NCBI GenBank assembly: GCA_029204225.1
Contig: CM055096.1
Coordinates: 32,240,305-32,304,304, forward strand
Length of the DNA stretch: 64,000 bases
Origin: Diphasiastrum complanatum
Lineage: Eukaryota; Streptophyta; Lycopodiopsida; Lycopodiales; Lycopodiaceae
Direction: 5' to 3'
Shown here piece by piece: positions 23,514 through 33,633 of this stretch. Numbering within the stretch: position 1 is the first letter of the stretch; the number at the start of each line of letters is the position of its first letter. The notes beneath the pieces were generated by a model. It worked only from the letters and a program-made list of their open reading frames with translations. It did no database searches and had not been told where the DNA came from. The position numbers and the translations under genes are program-made.

Positions 23514-25562
23514 AGAATATGACATTAAGCTCCAATATATCAGAATTGCAAATTATCAAGTTATGCTGAGAGACGTTGAGAATTTTAGAAGAGAAAGCTT
23601 GAGTGCTATTGCTGAAGGTGAAGTTCTCAAGAGAAAATTAAATATAAGAAAACACAAACGACTTCCAAAAAAAGACATAGATGATTTGTCTTCAAGAAGT
23701 GGAAACAAGAAGAAAAAGATTCAAGCATTCAAGTAAGTATTAATTAAAAGAGCAAATGACACGCTTGCTAAGTTTTTATGTGCTTGTTTTTCTAATGCTT
23801 GCTAATTTTATTATTCATTATGTCTTGCAGATCATCTTTGGTGGCGAGAGAATATTTTAAAGATTCTACGAGTATTGGAAAATCTTTGGGTTCCATATTG
23901 TCATCAAAAACTACAAAAGAAATGTTAAAGAATTGTCATTATGACAGGATTAAGAATGATATTTCTGCAGTGATTATAAAGAGCATTCAACATGTCTTGG
24001 ATGCAAGAGTTATCCAGGGAGCATGTGATGATTCAGGAATTAGTCGTAAAGCATATACTCTATTGTTTAAAATTGTACATGAAGCCTTTGCACATGTGAA
24101 AATTTGAAAGCTACCTCTTCCTCGCCCATTTAGAGTTAAAAAAAAACCAGATATTAATGAGAGTATGACTATGCTTATAGGTGAACCATTTCATATCAAG
24201 AAATTGTATACATGTTAGAGTGGAACATTGGAATACAATGAGTCCAACAATTTATTTTTGGATATTAACAAAGTAGTGACATAAATGATTAAATATTACA
24301 AAATATTTGAAAGAGATGTCCAAGGAAAATTAATATTGGTTATTAAACTTGATGAGTCTGAAATTGTTAAGGGACAAAAATTGGAACGGGTAAGTATGAG
24401 CAGAGCATTGAACAATACTGAAAACAATGCAGATGATTCATAATTTAGTGTTCAATCAGAGAATGAAATATGGTGGTTAGCAACATTTCAGGTAAATTTC
24501 AATTTTACTTATTATTGTATTTTATCACCTAAGTTTGCTAATGTCAATATTCGTAACTTCGTATGTGTTTATTATTTATCAGGTTTAAAATATATGTGCC
24601 AAACTATGGCACGTTTCAAATTTTATGGCATCTTGCAGGTGATTTAAAGACACTGAAATGTATGTATAATATTTCGCATGCGACAAATACTAAACATCCT
24701 TGTTTGTATTGTATGAAGAATTGTAAAAACTTGAATTTGACAAGATCAAGAGTTGGTCCAACAAGAGATCAAGAAAATCCGAACTTTAGACCTGTGTTGG
24801 CAATTCCATTGATCAGTGTTCACATATGCACATTGCATGCTGAGATACGAATTATTGAGAAATTGATTTACAATCATATTTTCCATTTTTGGAGTACCAA
24901 ACCTGAATCGGCCTCTAAAATTGGAATTGAGAGATTAGAACAAGTACTTTCAAAAGCAGGTTTGCACAAGGGGAATGTAAAAATAGAAAAAAGTGAAAAA
25001 CTATAAGGTATATCAGGGAACGTTCCAAATAAGCCATCTGTTGGAGGTGCAAAAGCTAGAAGGTTTTTATCCAATAACATTGGAAAGTCTTCTACCGTGA
25101 CATACAATGTTTGGAAAGATGTTGTTGCAGCATCAAAAGATTTTGAAGATAGGGGCAACACAAGATTAGAAAAAACTGCAATATGGCAAAATTTCGACAA
25201 TTTGATTGACATGTTGTGAAAAAAAAAGTTATCTAAAATCGACATTGCAAATTTACAAAAATATTGTGAGAAATTTGTCAAATCGGTAGCAGAGTGTTGG
25301 GGAGAAGATCATGTTACACACTATATGGTAATTCAATATTTATTTTTGTGCAAAAATTGTTTAACGTCATATATTTGATTTCTGATATATGTATTTTACT
25401 GGTCGCAACATTTTCTATTACATCACACCACATTTTTTTGCAAAAGAATATGGAAGTATGAGCATATGGTCTTCTCAAGGTATGGAAAAATCGCATTGGC
25501 AAGCAAGAGGAGCTTTTCATCGAGCAACCAACCATGGAGAAGTTGGCAACAAAATTTTGTGA
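23514..25562 (+). pseudogene. DDE-like transposase family X, copy 1 (5' cut by LTR)
   Basis: Four exon-like parts with GT-AG borders: 23514-23732, 23831-24491, 24583-25327 and about 25415-25562. In order: basic region, IQGACDDSGISRKAY, PFHIKKLY, an acidic block LDESEIVKGQK, EIWWLATFQ, WHLAGDLKTLK followed by a C-x2-C (CLYC), WGEDHVTHYM, and YGSMSIWSSQGMEKSHW. A second copy lies at 32045-33440. The three acidic blocks (LDESE, AGDLK, QGMEKSH) with a CxxC after the second fit a DDE transposase, but I cannot name the superfamily. In-frame stops and a short deletion after 24583 show that it is dead. Confidence 0.5.
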
Positions 25563-25930
25563 ACTTGTCAAAAACCAGAAATTCTGTTATTTTATTTTAT
25601 TTTTTGCTTCTTTTTTATTCAAATATTCTCTGTAATTCAATCTGAATAGCTAGCATTGTAGAGCATTAAAAAGGCTTTCTAGTCATAATTGTTTTTGGAT
25701 TCCGTTCAGTATTGAGCAAGATACAGATTTTTTAAGTTGGCCACAAAATTCTGTGAACTTGTCAAAAACCAGAAACTTCTACATTTTTTATTTTTCTGTC
25801 TTGTTTGATTCATTTTTACGATAGCTAGAGTTGTAGAGCATTGAAAGGGCTTTCTTGAAATATAATTTTTTTCTCATTTCATTAAGTGTTGAGGAAGTTA
25901 CAAATTTTTGACAATGTCAAAAAAAAGAAA
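25546..25930. repeat. degenerate ~185-bp tandem repeat
   Basis: Two copies and a partial third begin near 25546, 25736 and 25905. The first two share 'gaacttgtcaaaaaccagaa' and then 'tgtagagcatt'; the third keeps only a shortened form of the first phrase. The first copy overlaps the end of the transposase-like gene, so the unit was amplified from its 3' flank. Confidence 0.75.
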
Positions 25931-27640
25931 TTCTGTAACCTTGTCATTAGCTTCAACAATGTCATTCCTAGTAGGTGCACATCAAATTAACAAGCATTAT
26001 TTTGGGATGCTTTTTTGGATTGTGTCGACTACCCATTTGTCAATGAACATGGTTATCATGAATGGCCACCGGACCCATATGGCTATTATTGAAAATTTGC
26101 ATTCAAGCTTCGAGGCAGGTGTCGTGAGACCGCCACCAGTTTTGGTGGGGGATACTGTTGGAGGGTTTGCGGATCCCAAGGCAACCCTAACCTTAGTTAA
26201 TAAGTGAGAGGGTTATGGCACCGTGCGTATTTAAGTCCAACTCGATGAACAAATAGTTATTCGATTAGTTACAAGTCAAAGAAGAACTTTAGGTCTTTTG
26301 CGGACTTTTAATGTCACAAGGCCTAAATGTCAAGTTAGTGAATAAAATAGGGGTTCTCACTAAAATTGGTTCGAATTCAATTTCAAATTGGTTCCCTCCA
26401 ATTTTGAATGGATTATCACTCTTTTTTAAATATGAATAGTTAGGGAGATAAGAATGGGCCAATAGGATTTTGAGGCCAAGGACCTCCTCTCCACTGTAGA
26501 TAGGAGCAAACTCGAGTTGTTCCTCATGTTCAGATCTTCATTTCAATACAAGAAGATTGGTTCTCTTATGGAATGGACTTGTGAATGTCCTTGCTCTCTA
26601 TTCCTTTTCCTCCATCTCTCATGCTTTTGTTGTATTTTGCTAATTGTTGGATGTGACTGTTAATTGGGATTGTCATTTCTTATTCTTTTTGTGAGAGAGA
26701 TGTACGAAAGGTTTTACGAAACTGTTAGAAAGGTTCTGCGAATTCTTCCTTAGAGAATGCGATTAAAGGTTGAATAAATCACACAAATATCAGCATTTTT
26801 AATCATGTCTGAATCTAATGTATGTACTAATAGAGCAGTTCTATTATGATTAAATTATGCATGCAAAAATATGGGTGCAAAAATTTGAAATATATGCACA
26901 AATGTGATAGACAATTAGATAATCAGATAAACGACTAAAACTTTGATCAGAAAATGAATTTTATAATTATGAGTCTGAATCAATATACATTTTTCTTGCT
27001 GCTTTGTGGTATCTCTTTCAAGAAGAGTACGTAAGTGCACAAGTGCATAAGTAAATAAGTCAGTCTGAGTTTTATTCTGAGCTTGAATCTGAAAGTGTAT
27101 TATTACTATAAGTGCACATGTATTTATATTGTTACAGGATAAGTCCTTTGGCCTTTTCCCTTTTGTAATTGAATCCAATCGTTTTGATGGTTGATATTCA
27201 ACAAACTTCTGGTTTTTAGGGTCGAATAATTTCTGTTCACGAAAGTTTTGTGACAGTCTGTCTCTTTGTTTTAGCTTCGTGTTTCGCGAATTGTTCGTGA
27301 CACTTATCTCTTTGCGACATTTTTGTCATTTGCAAATCGTTCACGACAGATGACAATTCTTGAGCTTGAAGAATAGTCCAGAAGATTTTGCAAATTGTTC
27401 GCGACATCTGAGGCTTGAATAAGAAACTAAAAAAATTTTGCGACAAGATTTTGTTCGCAAATCTTTCAAGCTTCAACAAGAAAGCCACGAGCTTCCACAA
27501 GACACTGTTTTGCAAATCTTTTTGAGTTGGTCACGAATAGAAAAGTTTTGAGTTCGCGTTCATTTCTTTCTCATCCTTTGTTAAGTAAACGCGTGCTTTG
27601 CTGGTAGAATCAAGATCTGTCTGATCAGTTGTTCTACAGC
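25931..27640. other. LTR-like remnants, no intact gene
   Basis: At about 26145-26153 a purine tract (TGGTGGGGGATAC) is followed by TGTTGGAGGGTTTGCGG, which resembles a polypurine tract and LTR start. A short upstream frame could be the end of a retroelement ORF. 27240-27560 contains repeated TTCGCGAA / GTTCGCGA-like phrases and may be LTR sequence of the RNase H fragment that follows. No complete borders found. Confidence 0.3.
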
Positions 27641-27646
27641 TCCCTC

Positions 27647-28076
27647 TCAAAGCTCAAACAAGGCTTTACTTAGTGGCTTTGTAAAGATATTAGCTGTCAT
27701 TTTCTCTGTAGGTATGAAGACTGTCTTCAGTATCTTTTTCTCGACTAAGTCCTGAATAACATGATACTTGATAGCTATGTGCTTCGTTTTCGAGTGAAAT
27801 ACAAAATCTTTTGTAAGATAGATTGCTGAAGTGTTACCCATTAACAAGACATAAGGTTCAAAAATAGATTTATCAAATCCTTCTAATATCTATTTGATCC
27901 AAATTAGCTCATTTGCCATCTTAGCTGCTACTACATATTCAGCCTCATAGGAAGATTGAGCTATTGCTGTTTGCTTCTTGATTATTCAGAGTATGGTTGC
28001 GCCAGAGGTAGTGTACAACCTCCTGAAATGCTTTGTTATCATCCTTCATGGATGTCCAGCTTGCGTCACTGTAAGA
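27647..28076 (-). pseudogene. Copia RNase H fragment
   Basis: Minus-strand remnant with AIAQSSYEAEYVVAAK, LLMGNTSAIYLTK (the usual DN is GN), HSKTKHIAIKYH and IFTKPLS. A frameshift near 27985 and a TAG (27890-27892) occur, the latter where a glutamine is expected between WIK and ILEG. Confidence 0.85.
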
Positions 28077-28084
28077 TTCAATGT

Positions 28085-29288
28085 GAAATTACAATGAGAA
28101 AGATGAAGCTGATAACTGGAAGCCAACAAAATATACGAAGAACTCATGGATATTGCTGCATCCATCATCAAAGGGCAATTTTAACAAAAGAAAAGAGAAA
28201 AAATAGCTTACAAAAATTATTGGAAAGCAAAAGAATTGGAGTTTAAGACTACCTCGGGAGGTCAATCGATATCAGAATTCTTAGTACAACATGTATATAT
28301 GCATTCAGAAATCAAAGTACATAATATCAATCCTCATGATCATCAAAAATGTAATTGTAAGTATATCAAAACATATGCACTCTACAACAACCATAGGTGA
28401 TTTCCTTTATTGATGTTCTTCATATTATGATTTAAATGCTTCAACATTGTTTTTTCTTTCAGATTTATATTTATCATGCATAAGTGAATGGGAGCCCGCA
28501 CAATCACTTGCAGGAATATTAGACGTGATTTACTCTGATGTTGGAAAGCTACAATACAGAGGAAGAAGTCCAAAGAAACTTGCAGATTGTGGTATCTATT
28601 TTTATGAATCTTTATATATGCCACAAACAGATGGAGATTTTGGCAAGCTCAAAGCAATTCCATTGCCTAGTTTTCAAAGTGATGAGTGGCCTACTCCTGA
28701 CAGCATTGTTTCTGAATCCTTGAGATGCAAGCTACTCATTGATATTAGAAATGCGATGAAGATAAGCACATGCTTGAAAATTGTTTACCTAAGTTGGTTT
28801 ATCTGATTACATATATTTGTTGATTTTTTCTCGAGTGCTAGTGTTCGTAGAACACCAACTTTATTGTTTGCAAGGATTTATCAGATGAAACTTTGTCAGA
28901 TCTCATGGATCAAGACTGGGATGGTAAAACAAATAATGACATAAAATGCAGGATTAAAAAGTCCTCAATGATCTTTTGTTATCATATCAAAAAAAAAATG
29001 CTTAGTCTCACATTTAGCTACTAGAGATACAAGAAAATTAGAGGTACATGGCTACCACTGGATCAAGACTTTGAGCTAAATATTCACACAAACCGAATGG
29101 ACATAATCATTATCTACAATGGGGAATATTTGACTATGGTTGAGGTGGAAGAGCATTGGAAGCTTGATTTTATTAGAACAGAGCTCATGCTATTACAAAC
29201 CAATCTACCAACATATTTCAGATTTATTATCAACGGAAGACTTGTAAGTACTTTATGTTTATTGCCATATCAAAATAGAACAAAATAA
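28085..29288 (+). pseudogene. unknown multi-exon gene remnant
   Basis: Coding-like segments on the plus strand: 28085-28363 (frames shift near 28205), an exon after a strong acceptor at 28462 (TTTCAG|ATTTATAT) through 28800 (ISEWEPAQSLAGILDVIY, ...RGRSPKKLADCGIYFYESLY), and 28875-29288 (LSDETLSDLMDQDWDGK..., ...FRFIINGRL). One TAG occurs inside the last part. I recognise no domain. It lies between a Copia fragment and a minus-strand Ulp1-like gene and may be part of the same mobile unit. Confidence 0.4.
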
Positions 29289-29612
29289 TAGAAAATGTCA
29301 TCATTTTGAATTGCACATTCACTAATATTTGTCATGTCACAAATGCGAAAAAGACAGGAGCTGATAACGTGTTGCAAAGATCTACCTACAACAATCACCA
29401 TTGTGAGAGAACAATAGTTTCAAATAAACTTTAGTAAAAATCTGTGTATACACTCTTTCATTCAATAAATGAAAGCCCAAGTTGGGCATCAGTACATGTA
29501 TTTTGTGCTCCCAAATTCATAAAATGGAACAGCATATGATATATCAATATATATTTTTCTATGAATTATGTACATGTATTTTTGTTCTATGCTATCTATA
29601 TTTGTTCTTATC

Positions 29613-30627
29613 TTAATTTAGTATAACTACATCATCCTTTGCACCATCATCAATAACGAGAGGCTGAAGCCTTGCCCTAGCCAGTATACTCAGGATAATT
29701 TCTTGTCTAAATCTGTACACCTGGCTTGATGTGTACTCAGGAAGTGTAAACTGCAAAATAGAACATTCATGTATTAGTAATGGCTAAAAACATCAACAAA
29801 ATAGAAAATTTCTAATGATTCCAAAATAAGAATAAACAGATCATCTTAGAAATATCAACATCTTGTTGAAGGGTGAATCACTCAAAAAATAACTTTGCAT
29901 TGTATAATGTGTACCACCCACAACTGAATGAATCATTTTGTTGGGGTGATTGCAAAAAAATTCAGCACACAAGAAATCAATTATGAAACAGAATGAATTA
30001 GAATGAAACAATTACATTAGAATACTGATTTCAAAATGCTATTAAAAAAGAAAGAGTTTATCTCCAAATTGACGATCTGCCAGTCCACGGAATGTAAAAC
30101 ATTTGTGGGAATATATTTACTTAAATATGGAAGGTATATATCTACATCCTTATGCGTATTTCTCGCCGAATTCATCTTGACACAAAATCCTTTAATACTA
30201 TTATCTATAGATCTCTTAATAGAGATCAGGTTCAAACTCCAGTGGTCACTGCAAAATAAGATTTAAATTTCTTTAGCTGCAATTATGAGAACTATTTCCA
30301 TTGACAATGCCAACGTTAATGCATAAAACAACAAGAAGCATTTAATATATCTTACTTAGTATGATAAGGGATGAGCAGATACTTTGTTGCTGGTGTGAAT
30401 CCACTTGTCAGATACTGTGACAATGTGTCATTATTCTCCTTGAAGGCCTGAAACAGAAAGTTACTCAGCACCAGCAACTCATTGGATGAATCTCTTGCAA
30501 TGTCATATTGCAAGAGTGTAAGCCCGGACTCTATCACAGGATCACTGATAGAAGCCCGTCTGTCTTTGAGATCCAAGCAATCTAGAACTCTAAAATTAAT
30601 ACTAAAATCAAGTTCAACTATTCTAAA
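29613..30627 (-). pseudogene. Ulp1-like (C48) cysteine protease fragment
   Basis: Exon 30627-30357 ends ATKYLLIPYHT and splices (AA|GTAAGA to TTTTGCAG|TG) to an exon from 30248 beginning NDHWSLNLI. These bring together IPYH and DHW, the catalytic His block; a following IDNSI fits the catalytic Asp. A later segment (about 29960-29850) has QQNDSFSCGWYTLYNAKLFF, the Gln/Cys block, and a last exon (about 29748-29613) gives a basic YRFRQEIILSILARA tail. The donor after the second part reads AT instead of GT and a TGA follows LFFE, so the gene is probably inactive. Ulp1-type proteases are SUMO/ubiquitin-like peptidases and are also carried by several plant and animal DNA transposons; the context favours the latter. 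Confidence 0.65.
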
Positions 30628-30647
30628 ACAAAAAGGAGTATGATAGA

Positions 30648-31817
30648 ATGTTCAGCAAATTGTTTGGTCTATTCAAAAGCAGTTCAATGTGTCCTTATTG
30701 CAACAAGAAATGTCGATTGGTAGAATATCAGAGTGGTTTCGTACTTTTTCTTTTAGTTCAGATCCCAGATGATGAGAAAGTTTTTGTTGCTGACCCTCCT
30801 TTTGCATCATCCTCTGTTCAGTCAGCCATTAAGGATATCAGTCACTTCCTTATCGACACTCCTGATAAGAAAAGTGACTTTATTGATGTAAATACTAATT
30901 TTCTCCGGGATTCTTTTATTGGCCAAACTTCATTTGTGTATAGTTTATCATTGCTGATTTATGTAAATTTTTTGACTATCGTGAAGATGAGGTTCTATGT
31001 TTATTATCTGGCACAATTTTCGAATTCTCCGACTTTGTAGATTTTGAAACACATGACCTTGTTGCTGGTATTGATTTTGATGATGAGGAGGGCTTTATGA
31101 CCGGTGAAGAATGCCTGACTAACACTTTATCAAATATTGCTGAGGATGGGCGAGGCAGACCATCTGATGAAGAATTCACAACATTTCAATCCCAGATGGG
31201 CTTCCCTTGTCCATCATTAATGCATTTCACTGATGATTCCACTTCAGTACGTGGTCATTATATTGATCATCCCGATCTGGTTGCTGCTGATGATGAAGAA
31301 TGTGTAAGTGTTTAAACTTCTTTTCATTAGAATGTTTTAATCACTGAATGTGTTTTTGCTAACATATTTCCTATTGCAAGATGCTTTCATAATTGATGAT
31401 TTTGCTGTGAGACGAGATGGTTTCAGACAACACGCATCCTTGTTCCAGAGAGATAGTGGACTTGGCCACTACCTTAGGCATTTCCTGAAGAATGAGATCT
31501 ATATTGCTTATTCCAAGCTGAGCCCAGTTGGGGAGAGTCTTATAATGGCAGTTAAAGCTTTACCATTTTACCTAGGAGGACATAAATTTGTTAAGACAAA
31601 TAACATCATTTATGTCAAAAGATCTTATGTTCTGAACATTTTAGGGTTTACTGATGGGAATGTTCCTTTAAGGAGCTCTCATTATTCATTGTATTCCACT
31701 TATATTGAGCTTAGTGGAAATAAGGATAATGCACATCTATTAGATGCATACGCTAGCAGAGAATTTCTTCATGACAATACTGCCATAGAATCTGACACAC
31801 GATCTGATGATGAATAA
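30648..31817 (+). pseudogene. unknown acidic protein, two exons
   Basis: Starts MFSKLFGLFKSSS, with a CPYCNKKC motif, a one-base shift near 30945, an acidic middle (DFDDEEGFMTGEE...), a donor after DDEEC (31301, TGT|GTAAGT) and an acceptor at about 31379 (TTGCAAG|ATGC). The second exon (FIIDDFAVRRDGFRQHASLF ... to the stop at 31817) is well preserved. No known domain is recognised. It lies head-to-head with the Ulp1-like exon and next to a transposase-like copy. Confidence 0.4.
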
Positions 31818-32044
31818 TTGACACTTTGTATTTTGTTATAATACAATCAATACATTTACATTGAGTATTTCTCCTCTCTTGTTCAATGAATTTGCAAAGC
31901 AATTCTAAACATGTCATGATTTGATGACAATGATGATCTTCTATCATCTAATTTTCTCTTCCTGTATAAACTTGCATGCTTTTCTAAACTTGAACTCTGT
32001 GGTAGAACCACTGAAACAATTGACAAATGTAGTTCCGTTTTTCA
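31818..32044. other. short non-coding spacer
   Basis: AT-rich, no coding signal; separates the convergent ends of the acidic-protein gene and the inverted transposase-like copy. Confidence 0.4.
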
Positions 32045-33440
32045 TTGTGTTTAGGGTTTAGGATGTGCCAGTGTGACTTCTCCATCCCTTGTGATGACCA
32101 TACACTCAAGCTTCCACACGTGCTTGCAAAAAATGCTATATGATCTCTTACTATGTGCTGCATATGTCAAAATCATAATGTTAGTCTTATGTTTGGATCT
32201 AAATATATATGAAAAATTGAAAGCATCTTGAAAATTTTATACTAACCATGTAATGAGTGATATGATCTTCTCCCCATGCTTTTGATACTGCATTAACAAA
32301 CTCGACACAAGTCCTTTGGACAGCTTTCTTATCAATATCAGAGTATTTTTCTTTTCTTAAAATAGCAATCATACTATCAAGCTTCTTCCATACATCAACT
32401 TTTAGTACTCTGGTTTTGCCGTCTTTCTCGAAGTCCTGAGTGGCAACAAAAAAATCCTGTCCAAACTGAGTGTTGAATATTAGAAGCCTTACTAGTATGA
32501 TTTGATAGGAAACAACGTGCTTTTGCTCCTCCTATGCTTGGCTTAGTTGGCATGTTCCCATTCTTTCCTGAAAGCTTTTCATCTTTTTGAGTTTTGACAT
32601 GTCACCTGCTAAGTGCCATTCAACATTGAAGTCTCCAACTCTTGGAACATTGAGCAGTCCTCCATCCATATGGTCCTTGATGATCCTAGGATAAGATGTC
32701 CTTGAGAATATCCATGATAATATATCATGATCCTCCTTTAGAACCTGTCCAAAAAATTAATCAGACTTAGTTTACAATGAATTAATACTATTCAATGAAT
32801 GTAATGTAGTATTGAGGCTAGTTACCTAAAACGCTGCCAACCACCATATATCATTTTCTGACTGGACACTAAATCTAAAATCTTCTTGGTTCTCTGTTTG
32901 TGATAGAGCACCATTCATGAGAGTTATACTAACCCTCTCCATCTTCTGTCCTTTCACAATTTCTGACTCAATTAACTTAAGTACTATGATTATTTTGTCA
33001 TTTACCTTTTCATAGGTTATATCATAGAATGTGACAATGTATCTCAGCAAGTAATTTAGATCAACAAATAAGTTGTTTGATGAATTATAGAATACCAATC
33101 TTCCTTCAGTTTCATACACCTCCTCAATATGAAATGGAGTTCCAGTGATCTTATACATACCTATGTTTAATGTATCCCTCTCTTTCTTCAAGTGATATCT
33201 CCTAGGGATTGGGACTTTTCTAATTTGAACATGTTTAAAAGATTCTCTAATTAGTGTAAATATTGTTGCATATGCTTCCCTGCTTATACCTGCAAAATCA
33301 CAAGCACCTTGAACTATAGTCTTATCTAGATTTTTTGAATGTCCACCATCAAAGACTCTGCTATTTTACACTTTATATTTGAACTCCTATTGTTCATCAT
33401 GATACGCTCAGTCTTAGTCAAGTTATACTGCGAACTGTTT
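32045..33440 (-). pseudogene. DDE-like transposase family X, copy 2
   Basis: Exons 33440-32826, 32744-32247 and 32157-about 32045, with intron positions identical to copy 1. Conserved blocks: IVQGACDFAGISREAY, TPFHIEEVY, ESEIVKGQKMERVSI, NDIWWLAAF, WHLAGDMSKLK, AWGEDHITHYM, and GSLSVWSSQGMEKSHW. The CxxC segment after the second block is deleted and a frameshift follows. The exon ends in TAG where copy 1 has CAG, immediately before the donor. The longer N-terminal part of exon 2 (IFSRTSYPRIIKDHMDGGLL) is kept here but lost in copy 1. Divergence between the copies implies a family with further members. Confidence 0.55.
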
Positions 33441-33633
33441 ACAGTTCTTAACTGTGACTATAGACACTGTGGTTAGACCATTGGGAGTTGGGGAGGCCTC
33501 GGGAGTGGTGGGGGCGAGCAAATAAACAATATTGTTTTTTTTTATTTTGATATTTATTTATACCCTACATGGCATTCCTTAAAGGGTCTTTTTGATATTA
33601 AAAACTCTAATGTGTTGTGCCTTAGGTTTGCCT

